Source: Kosakonia sp. H02 (GTDB lineage: Bacteria > Pseudomonadota > Gammaproteobacteria > Enterobacterales > Enterobacteriaceae). From it: a stretch of 64,000 nucleotides of DNA. The position numbers and the translations under genes are program-made. Positions 37,308 through 45,191 of the stretch are shown here, in pieces (position 1 is the stretch's first letter; each line of letters starts with the position of its first letter). The notes under the pieces were generated by a model. That model was not told the origin of the DNA, did not search any database, and saw only the letters and a list, made by a program, of their open reading frames with translations. Where the stretch lies: the NCBI GenBank assembly GCA_030704225.1, contig CP131915.1, positions 992,001-1,056,000 on the forward strand. The letters run 5' to 3'.

Positions 37308-37684
37308 AAAAGATTTCCTCTAAATTCGCACCCTGGGTGCCAGATAAACGTTGCGCACATTTTACGCCGCGCCGAGGGCTGTCTCCAGTCGTTAATTCCC
37401 TTCACCGGTATAAGTGACCGAAATCACGCTCAAAAATGATCTAAAACAAAAATCGGCTCGTCGTGTAATTCGGAATATCGCCATTTTTGCCAAGCAGATC
37501 CCGTTTCGAAGATCACAATTGAAAAAACTTAATTACATACTTGCAACATTCCTTCTGGTCAGACCTATACTCTCGCCACTGGTCTGATTTCTCTGTCGTA
37601 CCTCAGACCCTACACTTCGCGCTCCTGTTACAACGCGTAACAATGTTTGTATAAAAATAAATCGATTTGAATGAGGTTATGGTC
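37308..37684 (+). promoter_or_regulatory. fadL promoter region with two FadR sites
   Basis: The 377-base yfcZ-fadL gap holds TCTGGTCAGACCTATA (37554-37569) and CACTGGTCTGATTTC (37578-37592), both matching FadR operators. A TATACT -10 element lies between or overlapping them, at 37566-37571. This reproduces the E. coli fadL promoter arrangement. The rest of the gap is AT-rich, with no gene seen. Confidence 0.8.
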
Positions 37685-39046
37685 ATGAGCCAGAAAACCC
37701 GGTTTACCAAGTCTGCTCTGGCAGTCGCAGTGGCAATCGTCTCCACCCAGGCCTGGTCAGCAGGCTTTCAACTCAACGAATTTTCCGCCTCGGGCCTTGG
37801 CCGTGCTTATTCCGGCGAAGGTGCAATTGCGGATGATGCGGGCAACGTGAGCCGTAACCCGGCGCTGATTACGATGTTCGATCGCCCTACCTTTTCCGGT
37901 GGTGCGGTGTTCGTTGATCCTGATGTCAACGTGACGGGTCGTTCTGCGATTGGCAATAATGCCAGCCAGGACAACATCGCGCCGACAGCGTGGGTGCCGA
38001 ACCTGCACTTTGTTGCGCCTATCAATGACCAGTTTGGTTGGGGCGCATCCGTCACGTCGAACTATGGTCTGGCGACAGAGTTCAACAATAATTACGCGGC
38101 TGGCTCAATGGGCGGTAAAACCGACCTTGAAACACTGAACCTTAACCTCAGCGGCGCGTACCGCCTGGATAGCAACTGGAGCTTCGGCCTTGGTTTCGAC
38201 GCTGTCTATGCGCGCGCGAAGATTGAACGTTATGCCGGCGATCTGCCACAAATCATCGGCGCTAACCTGCCTTCACTGGTGCAGTCTGGTCAGTTGACGG
38301 CGCAACAAGCCGCGGCGATTGGCGCGCAAGCAGGCGGCATCGGGCGTGATACCCAAATCGCACACCTGAAAGGTGATGAGTGGGGCTTCGGCTGGAACGC
38401 CGGTATCCTGTATGAGCTGGATAAAAACAACCGTTGGGGCCTGACCTACCGTTCCGAAGTTAAAATCGACTTTGATGGCGATTATAAGAGCAACTTGCCA
38501 GCAACGCTGAACCCGATTAATGCCGCGTTGGGGCTGGGCTTACCGTATGGCACCAACGGCGCGACGACCGATGGCTCGCTGACGCTGAACCTGCCAGAAA
38601 TGTGGGAAATTTCCGGTTATAACCGTGTCGCTCCGCAGTGGGCAATCCACTACAGCCTGGCTTACACCAGCTGGAGCCAGTTCCAGCAGTTGAAAGCCAC
38701 GGGCAACCAGGGCCAGCAACTGTTCTATAAAGATGAAGGCTTTAAAGACGCGTACCGTATCGCTTTAGGCACCACGTATTATATGGATGATAACTGGACC
38801 TTCCGCGGCGGTGTCGCCTTTGATGACAGCCCGGTTCCGGCGGATAAACGCTCTATCTCCATTCCGGACCAGGATCGTTTCTGGCTGAGCACCGGTGCGA
38901 CTTACGCATTTAATAAAGACGCGTCGGTGGATGTGGGCGTCTCTTATATGCATGGTCAGAAAGTGAAATTCACCGAAGGCCCGTACACGTTCAAATCTGA
39001 AGGCCGCGCGTGGCTGTACGGCGCGAACTTTAACTACGCATTCTGA
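37685..39046 (+). CDS. fadL: Long-chain fatty acid outer-membrane transporter
   Basis: A 453-residue outer-membrane beta-barrel with signal peptide (ending STQAWSA) and mature N-terminus GFQLNEFSASGLGRAYSGE, which plugs the barrel and binds fatty acid. It ends in NFNYAF with terminal aromatic Phe for BAM recognition. A loop around residues 195-215 is Ala/Gln-rich and differs from E. coli. The ATG at 37685 is spaced from GAGG; an ATG two codons earlier is too close. Confidence 0.96.
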   Translation: MSQKTRFTKSALAVAVAIVSTQAWSAGFQLNEFSASGLGRAYSGEGAIADDAGNVSRNPALITMFDRPTFSGGAVFVDPDVNVTGRSAIGNNASQDNIAPTAWVPNLHFVAPINDQFGWGASVTSNYGLATEFNNNYAAGSMGGKTDLETLNLNLSGAYRLDSNWSFGLGFDAVYARAKIERYAGDLPQIIGANLPSLVQSGQLTAQQAAAIGAQAGGIGRDTQIAHLKGDEWGFGWNAGILYELDKNNRWGLTYRSEVKIDFDGDYKSNLPATLNPINAALGLGLPYGTNGATTDGSLTLNLPEMWEISGYNRVAPQWAIHYSLAYTSWSQFQQLKATGNQGQQLFYKDEGFKDAYRIALGTTYYMDDNWTFRGGVAFDDSPVPADKRSISIPDQDRFWLSTGATYAFNKDASVDVGVSYMHGQKVKFTEGPYTFKSEGRAWLYGANFNYAF

Positions 39047-39061
39047 TAAACGCGTGGTGAT

Positions 39062-39094
39062 AAAAAAGGTGAGCTTACTGGCTCACCTTTTTAT
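39062..39094. terminator. Bidirectional fadL/mlaA terminator
   Basis: AAAAAAGGTGAGC-TTACTG-GCTCACCTTTTTATTT: perfect stem with A-run and T-run, serving convergent fadL and mlaA. Confidence 0.92.
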
Positions 39095-39101
39095 TTGGGG
39101 T

Positions 39102-39854
39102 CTATTCCGAGTCGATATCTTTTAAATCGCCCTCGATCGCCTGGGCGTTCGGGTTTTCCTGCGGCTTCAGCTTGCCGCCGTTGGCGATAAAGTCATGACG
39201 CTGGAAGTAGGCTTCGCGCACCAGAATGTACGGATCGGAAGACTGGCGCAGCAGACCATCGGAATCGAGCAGTTGCGCGCGGGATTCAATGCCTTCGACC
39301 GTCCATTTCCCGACGGAGAGCGGCCACGTCAGCCACGAAAGCACCGGATAGAGCGTATCCGCCATATCGCCACCATCTTCACGCAGGGTGAAGCTGCCAT
39401 AGAACGGCAACTGCATATACGGGCCGTATCCCATGCCGTAATGACCCAGTGTGCTGCCGAAACGATGCGGTTCGACGCGCTGCAATTTCGGGTTCGACAT
39501 GCCTGCCACATCCATCAAGCCGCCCATCCCAAGCAATGTATTAAGGAAGAAGCGGGTGAAATGCACCATCCCCTGGTAGGGATCGCCCTGGAGGAAGAAG
39601 TTCGCCATGATCGCCGGTTCTTCAAGGTTACTGGTGAAATTGCTCAAACCGTTACGCGCGGGTTGCGGCACATAATCACGCCATGCAACGGCCACCGGTC
39701 TGACAACGTAAGGATCCAGTACATTGAAGTTGAAGTTGTACATGGTCCGGTTAAACCCTTCTAAGGGGTCCGAACGTCCCTGCGAGTCATTAGAACTGGC
39801 GCAGCCGACCAGCACAGTGGTTGCCAGCGCAAGCGCCGACAGGCGATATTTCAT
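39102..39854 (-). CDS. mlaA: Phospholipid retrograde transport lipoprotein MlaA
   Basis: A 250-residue outer-membrane lipoprotein (VacJ). The lipobox LVGC comes at residues 15-18. The MlaA signature DPLEGFNRTMYNFNFNVLD follows. It removes misplaced phospholipids from the outer leaflet with OmpC/F and passes them to MlaC. The start matches the E. coli gene. It is convergent with fadL. Confidence 0.95.
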   Translation of the reverse strand: MKYRLSALALATTVLVGCASSNDSQGRSDPLEGFNRTMYNFNFNVLDPYVVRPVAVAWRDYVPQPARNGLSNFTSNLEEPAIMANFFLQGDPYQGMVHFTRFFLNTLLGMGGLMDVAGMSNPKLQRVEPHRFGSTLGHYGMGYGPYMQLPFYGSFTLREDGGDMADTLYPVLSWLTWPLSVGKWTVEGIESRAQLLDSDGLLRQSSDPYILVREAYFQRHDFIANGGKLKPQENPNAQAIEGDLKDIDSE

Positions 39855-40163
39855 AGGTGTCTCCCTGAAGAAAATGGCCATTGCACAAGGCCATCCATCG
39901 TAACGCACCCCGGAGGAGCCGGTTTGCGCAAGCAAACATGCAACGCATTGTAACAGCACGTCTTATGATGTCTATGTCGTAACGCGTGTGCCTCAGTTCA
40001 GCATAGCCGCAATTATTCCGTGGCTGGGTAATAATTCTATACAGTCTTTCCTGGCGGCAAAGCGCCATTTTTGCTCTTGCCAATACTTTCAGATGATGCC
40101 GCCACGGAAACGGGCAGAAAGCCGCTACGCTTAACGTCAAGTGAATAAAAAAGTGAGGCCATC
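39855..40163. other. mlaA-yfdC divergent intergenic region
   Basis: The 309-base gap between divergent mlaA and yfdC must hold both promoters. I see no gene, repeat or operator that I can name. Confidence 0.5.
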
Positions 40164-41105
40164 GTGGACAAAATAGAAGAAGAGAAAATCGACCAGCACA
40201 GCGATGACATCAAAGTGGAGAGCGAAGAGAAGAAACGCGGGGAAAAAATCGAGCTTGACGAGGAACGCCTGCCCTCGCGGGCGATGGCTATCCATGAGCA
40301 TATTCGCCAGGACGGAGAAAAAGAGCTGGAACGTGACGCGATGGCGCTGTTCTGGTCAGCCATTGCCGCAGGCCTATCAATGGGAGCATCACTGCTGGCG
40401 AAAGGTATTTTTCATGTCCAGCTTGCGGGCATTCCCGGCGGATTCCTGCTGGAGAACCTGGGTTACACCTTCGGCTTTATTATCGTCATCATGGCGCGCC
40501 AGCAGTTGTTTACGGAGAACACCGTCACGGCGGTATTGCCGGTAATGCAAAAACCGAGTTGGGTGAATTTCGGCTTAATGGCGCGGTTATGGGGCGTGGT
40601 ATTGCTGGGTAACCTTGTCGGCACGGCGGTTGCGGCATGGGCGTTTGAATATATGCCGATATTCGATGAGGAGACCCGCGATGCCTTTGTCAAAATCGGC
40701 ATGGATGTGATGAAGAATACGCCGCTGGAAATGTTCTCCAACGCCATTATTTCCGGCTGGATTATTGCCACCATGGTGTGGATGTTCCCGTCTGCGGGCG
40801 CGGCGAAAATCGTGGTGATTATTTTAATGACCTGGCTTATCGCACTGGCGAATACCACGCATATTGTGGTCGGCGCGGTCGAGATTTTTTACCTGGTATT
40901 TAACGGGACGTTGCACTGGAGCGAGTTTATCTGGCCGTTTGCCCTGCCCACCCTGGCCGGAAATATTTGCGGCGGCACCTTTATCTTCGCCCTGCTCAGC
41001 CATGCGCAGATCCGTAACGATATGATTAACGCCCGCAAAGCAGAGGCGAAAGCCAAAGCGCAAGAGCAGAAGCAACAACGCGCAGGGAAAGAAAAAGAGG
41101 CATAA
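40164..41105 (+). CDS. yfdC: FNT-family inner-membrane protein YfdC
   Basis: A 313-residue protein. About 70 charged N-terminal residues precede six hydrophobic helices of the formate/nitrite channel family. The C-terminus is a Lys/Ala/Gln-rich tail. FNT proteins form pentameric channels for small monovalent anions; YfdC's substrate is not established. In K-12 it also lies just before argW. Confidence 0.9.
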   Translation: MDKIEEEKIDQHSDDIKVESEEKKRGEKIELDEERLPSRAMAIHEHIRQDGEKELERDAMALFWSAIAAGLSMGASLLAKGIFHVQLAGIPGGFLLENLGYTFGFIIVIMARQQLFTENTVTAVLPVMQKPSWVNFGLMARLWGVVLLGNLVGTAVAAWAFEYMPIFDEETRDAFVKIGMDVMKNTPLEMFSNAIISGWIIATMVWMFPSAGAAKIVVIILMTWLIALANTTHIVVGAVEIFYLVFNGTLHWSEFIWPFALPTLAGNICGGTFIFALLSHAQIRNDMINARKAEAKAKAQEQKQQRAGKEKEA

Positions 41106-41113
41106 CACCTCAT

Positions 41114-41142
41114 CCTGCACGCGCTGGCCAGGCGCGTGCAGG
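41114..41142. terminator. Hairpin after yfdC
   Basis: CCTGCACGCG and CGCGTGCAGG form a ten-pair stem. No U-tract is visible; a likely 3' end or weak terminator. Confidence 0.6.
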
Positions 41143-41213
41143 CGAATAGCCATAATGATCTCGTAAGAGTTGTCTGATAGACTTCGGGAACCGGCGACTC
41201 ATTGACTTAAGTA

Positions 41214-41576
41214 ATGTTAAAACGATTCACGACGTATACTTCCATTGGCCTGCTCAATACGGCTTTGCATTGGGTCATTTTCTCTCTCTGCGTTTATGGC
41301 TTACACACAAGCCAGGCGTTAGCGAACCTTGCGGGGTTCGTTGTCGCTGTCAGTTTCAGCTTCTTTGCAAATGCCAGATTCACCTTTAAAGCATCGGCCA
41401 CAACCGGGCGTTACCTCATGTATGTCGTTTTTATGGGTGTGTTGAGCGCGTTAGTGGGCTGGTGTGCCGATAAGTCGGGAATGCAGCCTGTGGTAACGCT
41501 CGTGCTCTTCTCTGCCATCAGTCTGGTGTGCGGGTTTACCTATTCAAAGCTTATTGTATTCAGGGACGTTAAATGA
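41214..41576 (+). CDS. gtrA: Bactoprenol-linked glucose translocase GtrA
   Basis: A 120-residue protein with four predicted membrane helices and the GtrA signature (FVVAVSFSFFANARFTFKA). GtrA flips undecaprenyl-phosphate-glucose to the periplasm for O-antigen glucosylation. It is close to the E. coli CPS-53 YfdG protein. No clear ribosome site precedes the ATG. It overlaps gtrB by 4 bases. The cluster is AT-richer than yfdC and the hut genes, which suggests horizontal transfer. Confidence 0.88.
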   Translation: MLKRFTTYTSIGLLNTALHWVIFSLCVYGLHTSQALANLAGFVVAVSFSFFANARFTFKASATTGRYLMYVVFMGVLSALVGWCADKSGMQPVVTLVLFSAISLVCGFTYSKLIVFRDVK

Positions 41577-42617
41577 AAATCTCTCTGGTCGTGCCCGTCT
41601 TCAATGAAGAGGAGGCAATACCTATTTTCTATAAAACTGTTCGCGAATTTGAAGCGTTAAAGAAATATACGATTGAGATAGTCTTCATCAACGATGGCAG
41701 CAAAGATAAGACGGAATCCATTATTAACGCGCTTGCGCTCCCGGATCCGCTGGTTGTACCGCTCTCATTCACCCGTAATTTCGGTAAGGAATCGGCTCTT
41801 TTTGCCGGTCTTGAGCATGCCACGGGCGATGCGATTATCCCCATCGACGTTGATTTGCAGGATCCGATAGAAGTGATCCCGCATTTGATAGCGAAATGGC
41901 GAGCGGGTGCCGACATGGTGTTGGCAAAACGTTCTGACCGGTCGAGCGATGGCCGACTGAAGCGCAAAACAGCGGAATGGTTCTATAAGCTGCATAACAA
42001 AATCAGTAATCCGCAAATCGAGGAAAACGTTGGCGATTTTCGTCTGATGTCGCGCGACGTGGTCGAAAACATCAAATTACTCTCTGAACGTAATCTTTTT
42101 ATGAAAGGTATCCTTTCATGGGTGGGAGGTCGAGGAAAACGTTGGCGATTTTCGTCTGATGTCGCGCGACGTGGTCGAAAACATCAAATTACTCTCTGAA
42201 CGTAATCTTTTTATGAAAGGTATCCTTTCATGGGTGGGAGGTAATGTTGACGTTGTCGAATATATCCGCGCCGATCGCGTTGCCGGGAAGTCAAAATTCA
42301 ACGGCTGGAAACTGTGGAACCTTGCACTTGATGGGATAACCAGTTTTTCTACATTCCCGTTACGTATCTGGACTTATATCGGGCTTGGCGTTTCATTACT
42401 GTCATTCTTTTATGCCATCTGGATGGTAATAGATAAATGGTTCTGGGGTAATCCTGTCCCCGGCTATCCTTCGTTAATGACTGCCATATTATTTTTAGGC
42501 GGCATTCAACTTATTGGCATTGGGATCCTTGGCGAATATATGGGGCGGGTTTATACCGAAGTCAAAAACAGACCTCGTTATATCGTTAAAAAAAGAAAAA
42601 ACACTCTGGAAAGTTAA
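41573..42617 (+). pseudogene. gtrB: gtrB (bactoprenol glucosyltransferase), frameshifted by duplication
   Basis: A GT2 glycosyltransferase with VVPVFNEEEAIP, NDGSKDKT and DVDLQDP, and two C-terminal membrane helices (IGLGVSLLSFFYAIWMVI). It transfers glucose from UDP-glucose to undecaprenyl phosphate. An exact 112-bp tandem duplication (42018-42242) shifts the frame: the first frame stops at 42199 after 208 residues, and the second half is open from 42159 to 42617. Removing one copy restores a 310-residue protein of normal GtrB length. As written the gene is broken; it may be intact in the real genome if the duplication is an assembly error. Confidence 0.85.
42018..42242. repeat. Exact 112-bp tandem duplication inside gtrB
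   Basis: The copy at 42019-42130 recurs without a mismatch at 42131-42242. 112 is not a multiple of three, so gtrB goes out of frame. Perfect identity means it is very recent or artefactual. Confidence 0.97.
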
Positions 42618-42622
42618 CTATT

Positions 42623-44161
42623 ATGTCAGGAAATTTATATAAATCAGCCATTCTCATTCTCGCCTTTCTGGCTATTTTCGCCATTGAATGGCTTACCCCT
42701 ATTCACTCTGATGATTACCGATATTTTCTTTTAGGCATATCGCCTGAAGCGCATATTCACCACTATCTCACCTGGAGTGGGCGCATTATTGCGGATTATG
42801 CAAGTTCACTGATTCTTGTTAGCCAGTCACAATTTGTCTATTCGTTTTCTACTGCCGCTGCCGTTTTAGCATTTTGTTATTTCATTGCAAAAACACCGGC
42901 CAAAACGCTGCGCTGGGCAAAGAGCGATAATATTCTCGTACCATTAATATTTTTCACTTACTGGATATCCAACCCTAACTTAGGGCAGACCACTTTTTGG
43001 CTTGTTGGTGCAGCAAATTATCTGTGGACGAATTTATTTGTTGCCGCATGGGTTTTCTATATTTATCAGATTACAGCCGACAATATAAAGAAAATAAGCC
43101 CATTAGTGATTGTTCTGAGCTTTATGGCCGGTTGTTCCAATGAAAGCGTTTCGCCCTTTGTATTCCTGCTCGCTTTACTGGCGATGGCTTACGAATTGTG
43201 GATGACGAAAACGGTCTCTAAAAACAAAGCCATATACACGCTTTTCACGTTAATCGGTTCGTGCACACTTATCTTATCCCCGGGTAACTTTGTCCGCGCC
43301 AGTGACAAAGCATTTTGGTATGGGAAACCGCTGCTGGAGCGCATTGCCATTCACGTAACAGAGCGTGTGCATAATCATCTGGCGTTAATCTGGATTTGCT
43401 ACGTTGTTCTCTTTCTGCTTGTACTGTTAGTTATTTTTAATAAAAACCTCCGTTCTAAGATCGATAAAAAATATATCGCACCCGCCATCCTGATGATCGT
43501 TATTGGCATCGGAACCGTGCTGATCATGTTTGCCTCGCCTTCATATCCGGACAGAGTAGTGAACGGAACATTTATGTTTTTCCTGTTCGCTATTTCGTTT
43601 ATTGCGTATAGCATTCTGATTAGCGGTATTAAAAAAGGCGTCATCGGCGTAACGGCAATTACAATTTTGTGTGCAGGGACATTCTTATGGTCATATACAT
43701 TGATGTATAAAAGTTATGTGCGCGTTGCACTGCAAGAACAGGTCAGGCTAAGCATCATTAAAAAAGAAGTGTCGCAAGGCAACCTGGACTTTACGATCCC
43801 TGATTACCATTTTGTAAAAATGCAAAATAGCGGCGGCCAGTTTGGTTTATTCCATGACCCTGCGGTTTATGGCGAATACTATAGCGTTAATAACATTTTC
43901 AGAAAAACAGTCGGCTTTGATTATTCTGTAATTGCTAATGGTAAAGTAATAAACCTCTCTGACGGTAAATCCGCCTACGCTAATTCGACAGGTGATTTTA
44001 TTATCATCAGCCAGCAACCGGTTAATAAACCCATTACCGTAAAAGTTAATAACACTGAACGCACTCTTCAGGTAGACAAGATGAAATCTGTAAAAATTAA
44101 CCATGATTATTGGTATTACAGCCATATTCCTGATGGGACTGTTGCTAACGTGTCACTATAA
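42623..44161 (+). CDS. Probable serotype-specific O-antigen glucosyltransferase (GtrC-like)
   Basis: A 512-residue polytopic membrane protein. It has about ten hydrophobic helices, an early acidic motif THSDDYRYFLL-type (residues 27-37: HSDDYRYFLLG) and a large C-terminal periplasmic-type segment. It follows gtrB by 5 bases in the slot of the serotype-specific Gtr of Shigella and Salmonella phages, which adds glucose to the O-antigen. The type of linkage cannot be predicted. Base composition is clearly AT-rich compared with the flanking chromosome. I recognise only the general architecture, not a specific orthologue. Confidence 0.7.
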   Translation: MSGNLYKSAILILAFLAIFAIEWLTPIHSDDYRYFLLGISPEAHIHHYLTWSGRIIADYASSLILVSQSQFVYSFSTAAAVLAFCYFIAKTPAKTLRWAKSDNILVPLIFFTYWISNPNLGQTTFWLVGAANYLWTNLFVAAWVFYIYQITADNIKKISPLVIVLSFMAGCSNESVSPFVFLLALLAMAYELWMTKTVSKNKAIYTLFTLIGSCTLILSPGNFVRASDKAFWYGKPLLERIAIHVTERVHNHLALIWICYVVLFLLVLLVIFNKNLRSKIDKKYIAPAILMIVIGIGTVLIMFASPSYPDRVVNGTFMFFLFAISFIAYSILISGIKKGVIGVTAITILCAGTFLWSYTLMYKSYVRVALQEQVRLSIIKKEVSQGNLDFTIPDYHFVKMQNSGGQFGLFHDPAVYGEYYSVNNIFRKTVGFDYSVIANGKVINLSDGKSAYANSTGDFIIISQQPVNKPITVKVNNTERTLQVDKMKSVKINHDYWYYSHIPDGTVANVSL

Positions 44162-44166
44162 TTTTG

Positions 44167-44195
44167 CCCCTCCCCACACGATATCGTGGGGAGGG
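44167..44195. terminator. Terminator after the gtr cluster
   Basis: CCCTCCCCAC and TGGGGAGGG around a short CGATATCG region form a strong hairpin right after the gtrC stop; a short T-run (GTTTTGT) follows about ten bases later. Confidence 0.65.
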
Positions 44196-44207
44196 TTATC
44201 GTGTTTT

Positions 44208-44235
44208 GTACTTAATGATTTTGTTCATTAAGTAC
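44208..44235. repeat. Perfect inverted repeat upstream of argW
   Basis: GTACTTAATGA (44208-44218) and TCATTAAGTAC (44225-44235), with a six-base loop TTTTGT. Its AT-richness argues against a terminator; it may be an operator or mobile-element end. Nothing else was recognised in the rest of the 44161-44374 gap. Confidence 0.7.
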
Positions 44236-44374
44236 GCACAGCCCGGCAAAGCCAGGGTGAAAAGCACAGCAAATGGACACAAAGCGAACAACCGGGAACG
44301 AAAATATTGAGTCATGACGCAGACTTGCGGTAACATGCCAGCGCTTCAGGGTAAACGTAAAATAACCCGAAAAA

Positions 44375-44449
44375 GTCCCCTTAGTTAAATGGATATAACG
44401 AGCCCCTCCTAAGGGCTAGTTGCAGGTTCGATTCCTGCAGGGGACACCA
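44375..44449 (+). tRNA. argW: tRNA-Arg(CCU)
   Basis: A 75-base tRNA ending in encoded CCA. Acceptor GTCCCCT pairs with AGGGGAC, the T-arm is GCAGGTTCGATTCCTGC, and the anticodon CCT is at 44408-44410 for AGG codons. It matches E. coli argW, the attachment site of the CPS-53 prophage. No second copy of its 3' end was found in the window. Confidence 0.97.
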
Positions 44450-44461
44450 GTATTTCCTTTC

Positions 44462-45094
44462 CTAACGACTGCCAGACCGGTAAACCGGGATAAGCCGTGT
44501 CGTACCCGTAAGATCATCAAATACTTCGCTTTCCGCCGTCGCGATCGCCATACCAGTTTTTCTCAACCTCTGCACATCAGCGGCAATGCGCTGAATGCCA
44601 AACCAGAAAAGCCCATCCAGTGCTGTGACCTGTAATCTTGATTCAAGCGCCAGTTTAAGCCGTTCACGCGGAGCCTTCACTTCTTTGGCGATTTGCTGGT
44701 AAGGCGCAGCCGTAGCGCCTGTCGGATCCACTCGTCGGATTCTTGTGGCGAGGCGGTATTGAAACGCATCGGGAATGTCACTCAAATCGGTTTTCAGGCT
44801 ATAGACGCAGCCGAAACGCTTACCGTTGAAAATCACGTTTTTCTGGGCAAGCTGGAATTCGTCACGCAGGCCAGCAATCAGCTGCGGCGCGCGGGTGAGT
44901 AATAATCGGAAGGGAAGTTCAAAACTGGTGACGTAATCGACGTTCAGCAGCGCGATTCGCAGCCGTTCTTCTGCTCCAGCCTTAAGCTGGCGGCACTCGT
45001 CGAGAACATCGCGCCACTGCTGCGCCAGGCGAGGCGTTCCGGCGGCGTCTGCAAAGCTATACTTCTCAATCTGATAGTCAATTTTTCCGCTCAC
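44462..45094 (-). CDS. Unrecognised protein with possible C-terminal winged helix
   Basis: A 210-residue, soluble, charged protein that I do not recognise. Its GTG start has AAGGGA eight bases upstream. Residues about 155-207 (LFWFGIQRIAADVQRLRKTG through LIPVYRS) resemble the small winged-helix domains of phage regulators, where a G-I-x-R-I-A-x-x-I/V-x-x-L-R-x-x-G motif is followed by a beta-wing ending in Y. The first 150 residues match nothing I can name. It ends 12 bases from the 3' end of argW, tail to tail, suggesting a leftover of an element integrated at the tRNA. A DNA-binding role is only inferred. Confidence 0.6.
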   Translation of the reverse strand: MSGKIDYQIEKYSFADAAGTPRLAQQWRDVLDECRQLKAGAEERLRIALLNVDYVTSFELPFRLLLTRAPQLIAGLRDEFQLAQKNVIFNGKRFGCVYSLKTDLSDIPDAFQYRLATRIRRVDPTGATAAPYQQIAKEVKAPRERLKLALESRLQVTALDGLFWFGIQRIAADVQRLRKTGMAIATAESEVFDDLTGTTRLIPVYRSGSR

Positions 45095-45191
45095 CCTGAA
45101 TTCCCTTCTGGCCGTTTTTAGATTCAGCTGCTCAATTTACCAACTCCATGGCATAACCGGAAGATGGGCGCGCATATCCTTCATGCTGTCA

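Noticed and set aside
41573..42617. Programmed frameshift in gtrB
   Set aside because: The frame change is fully explained by the exact 112-bp repeat; no slippery site is needed.
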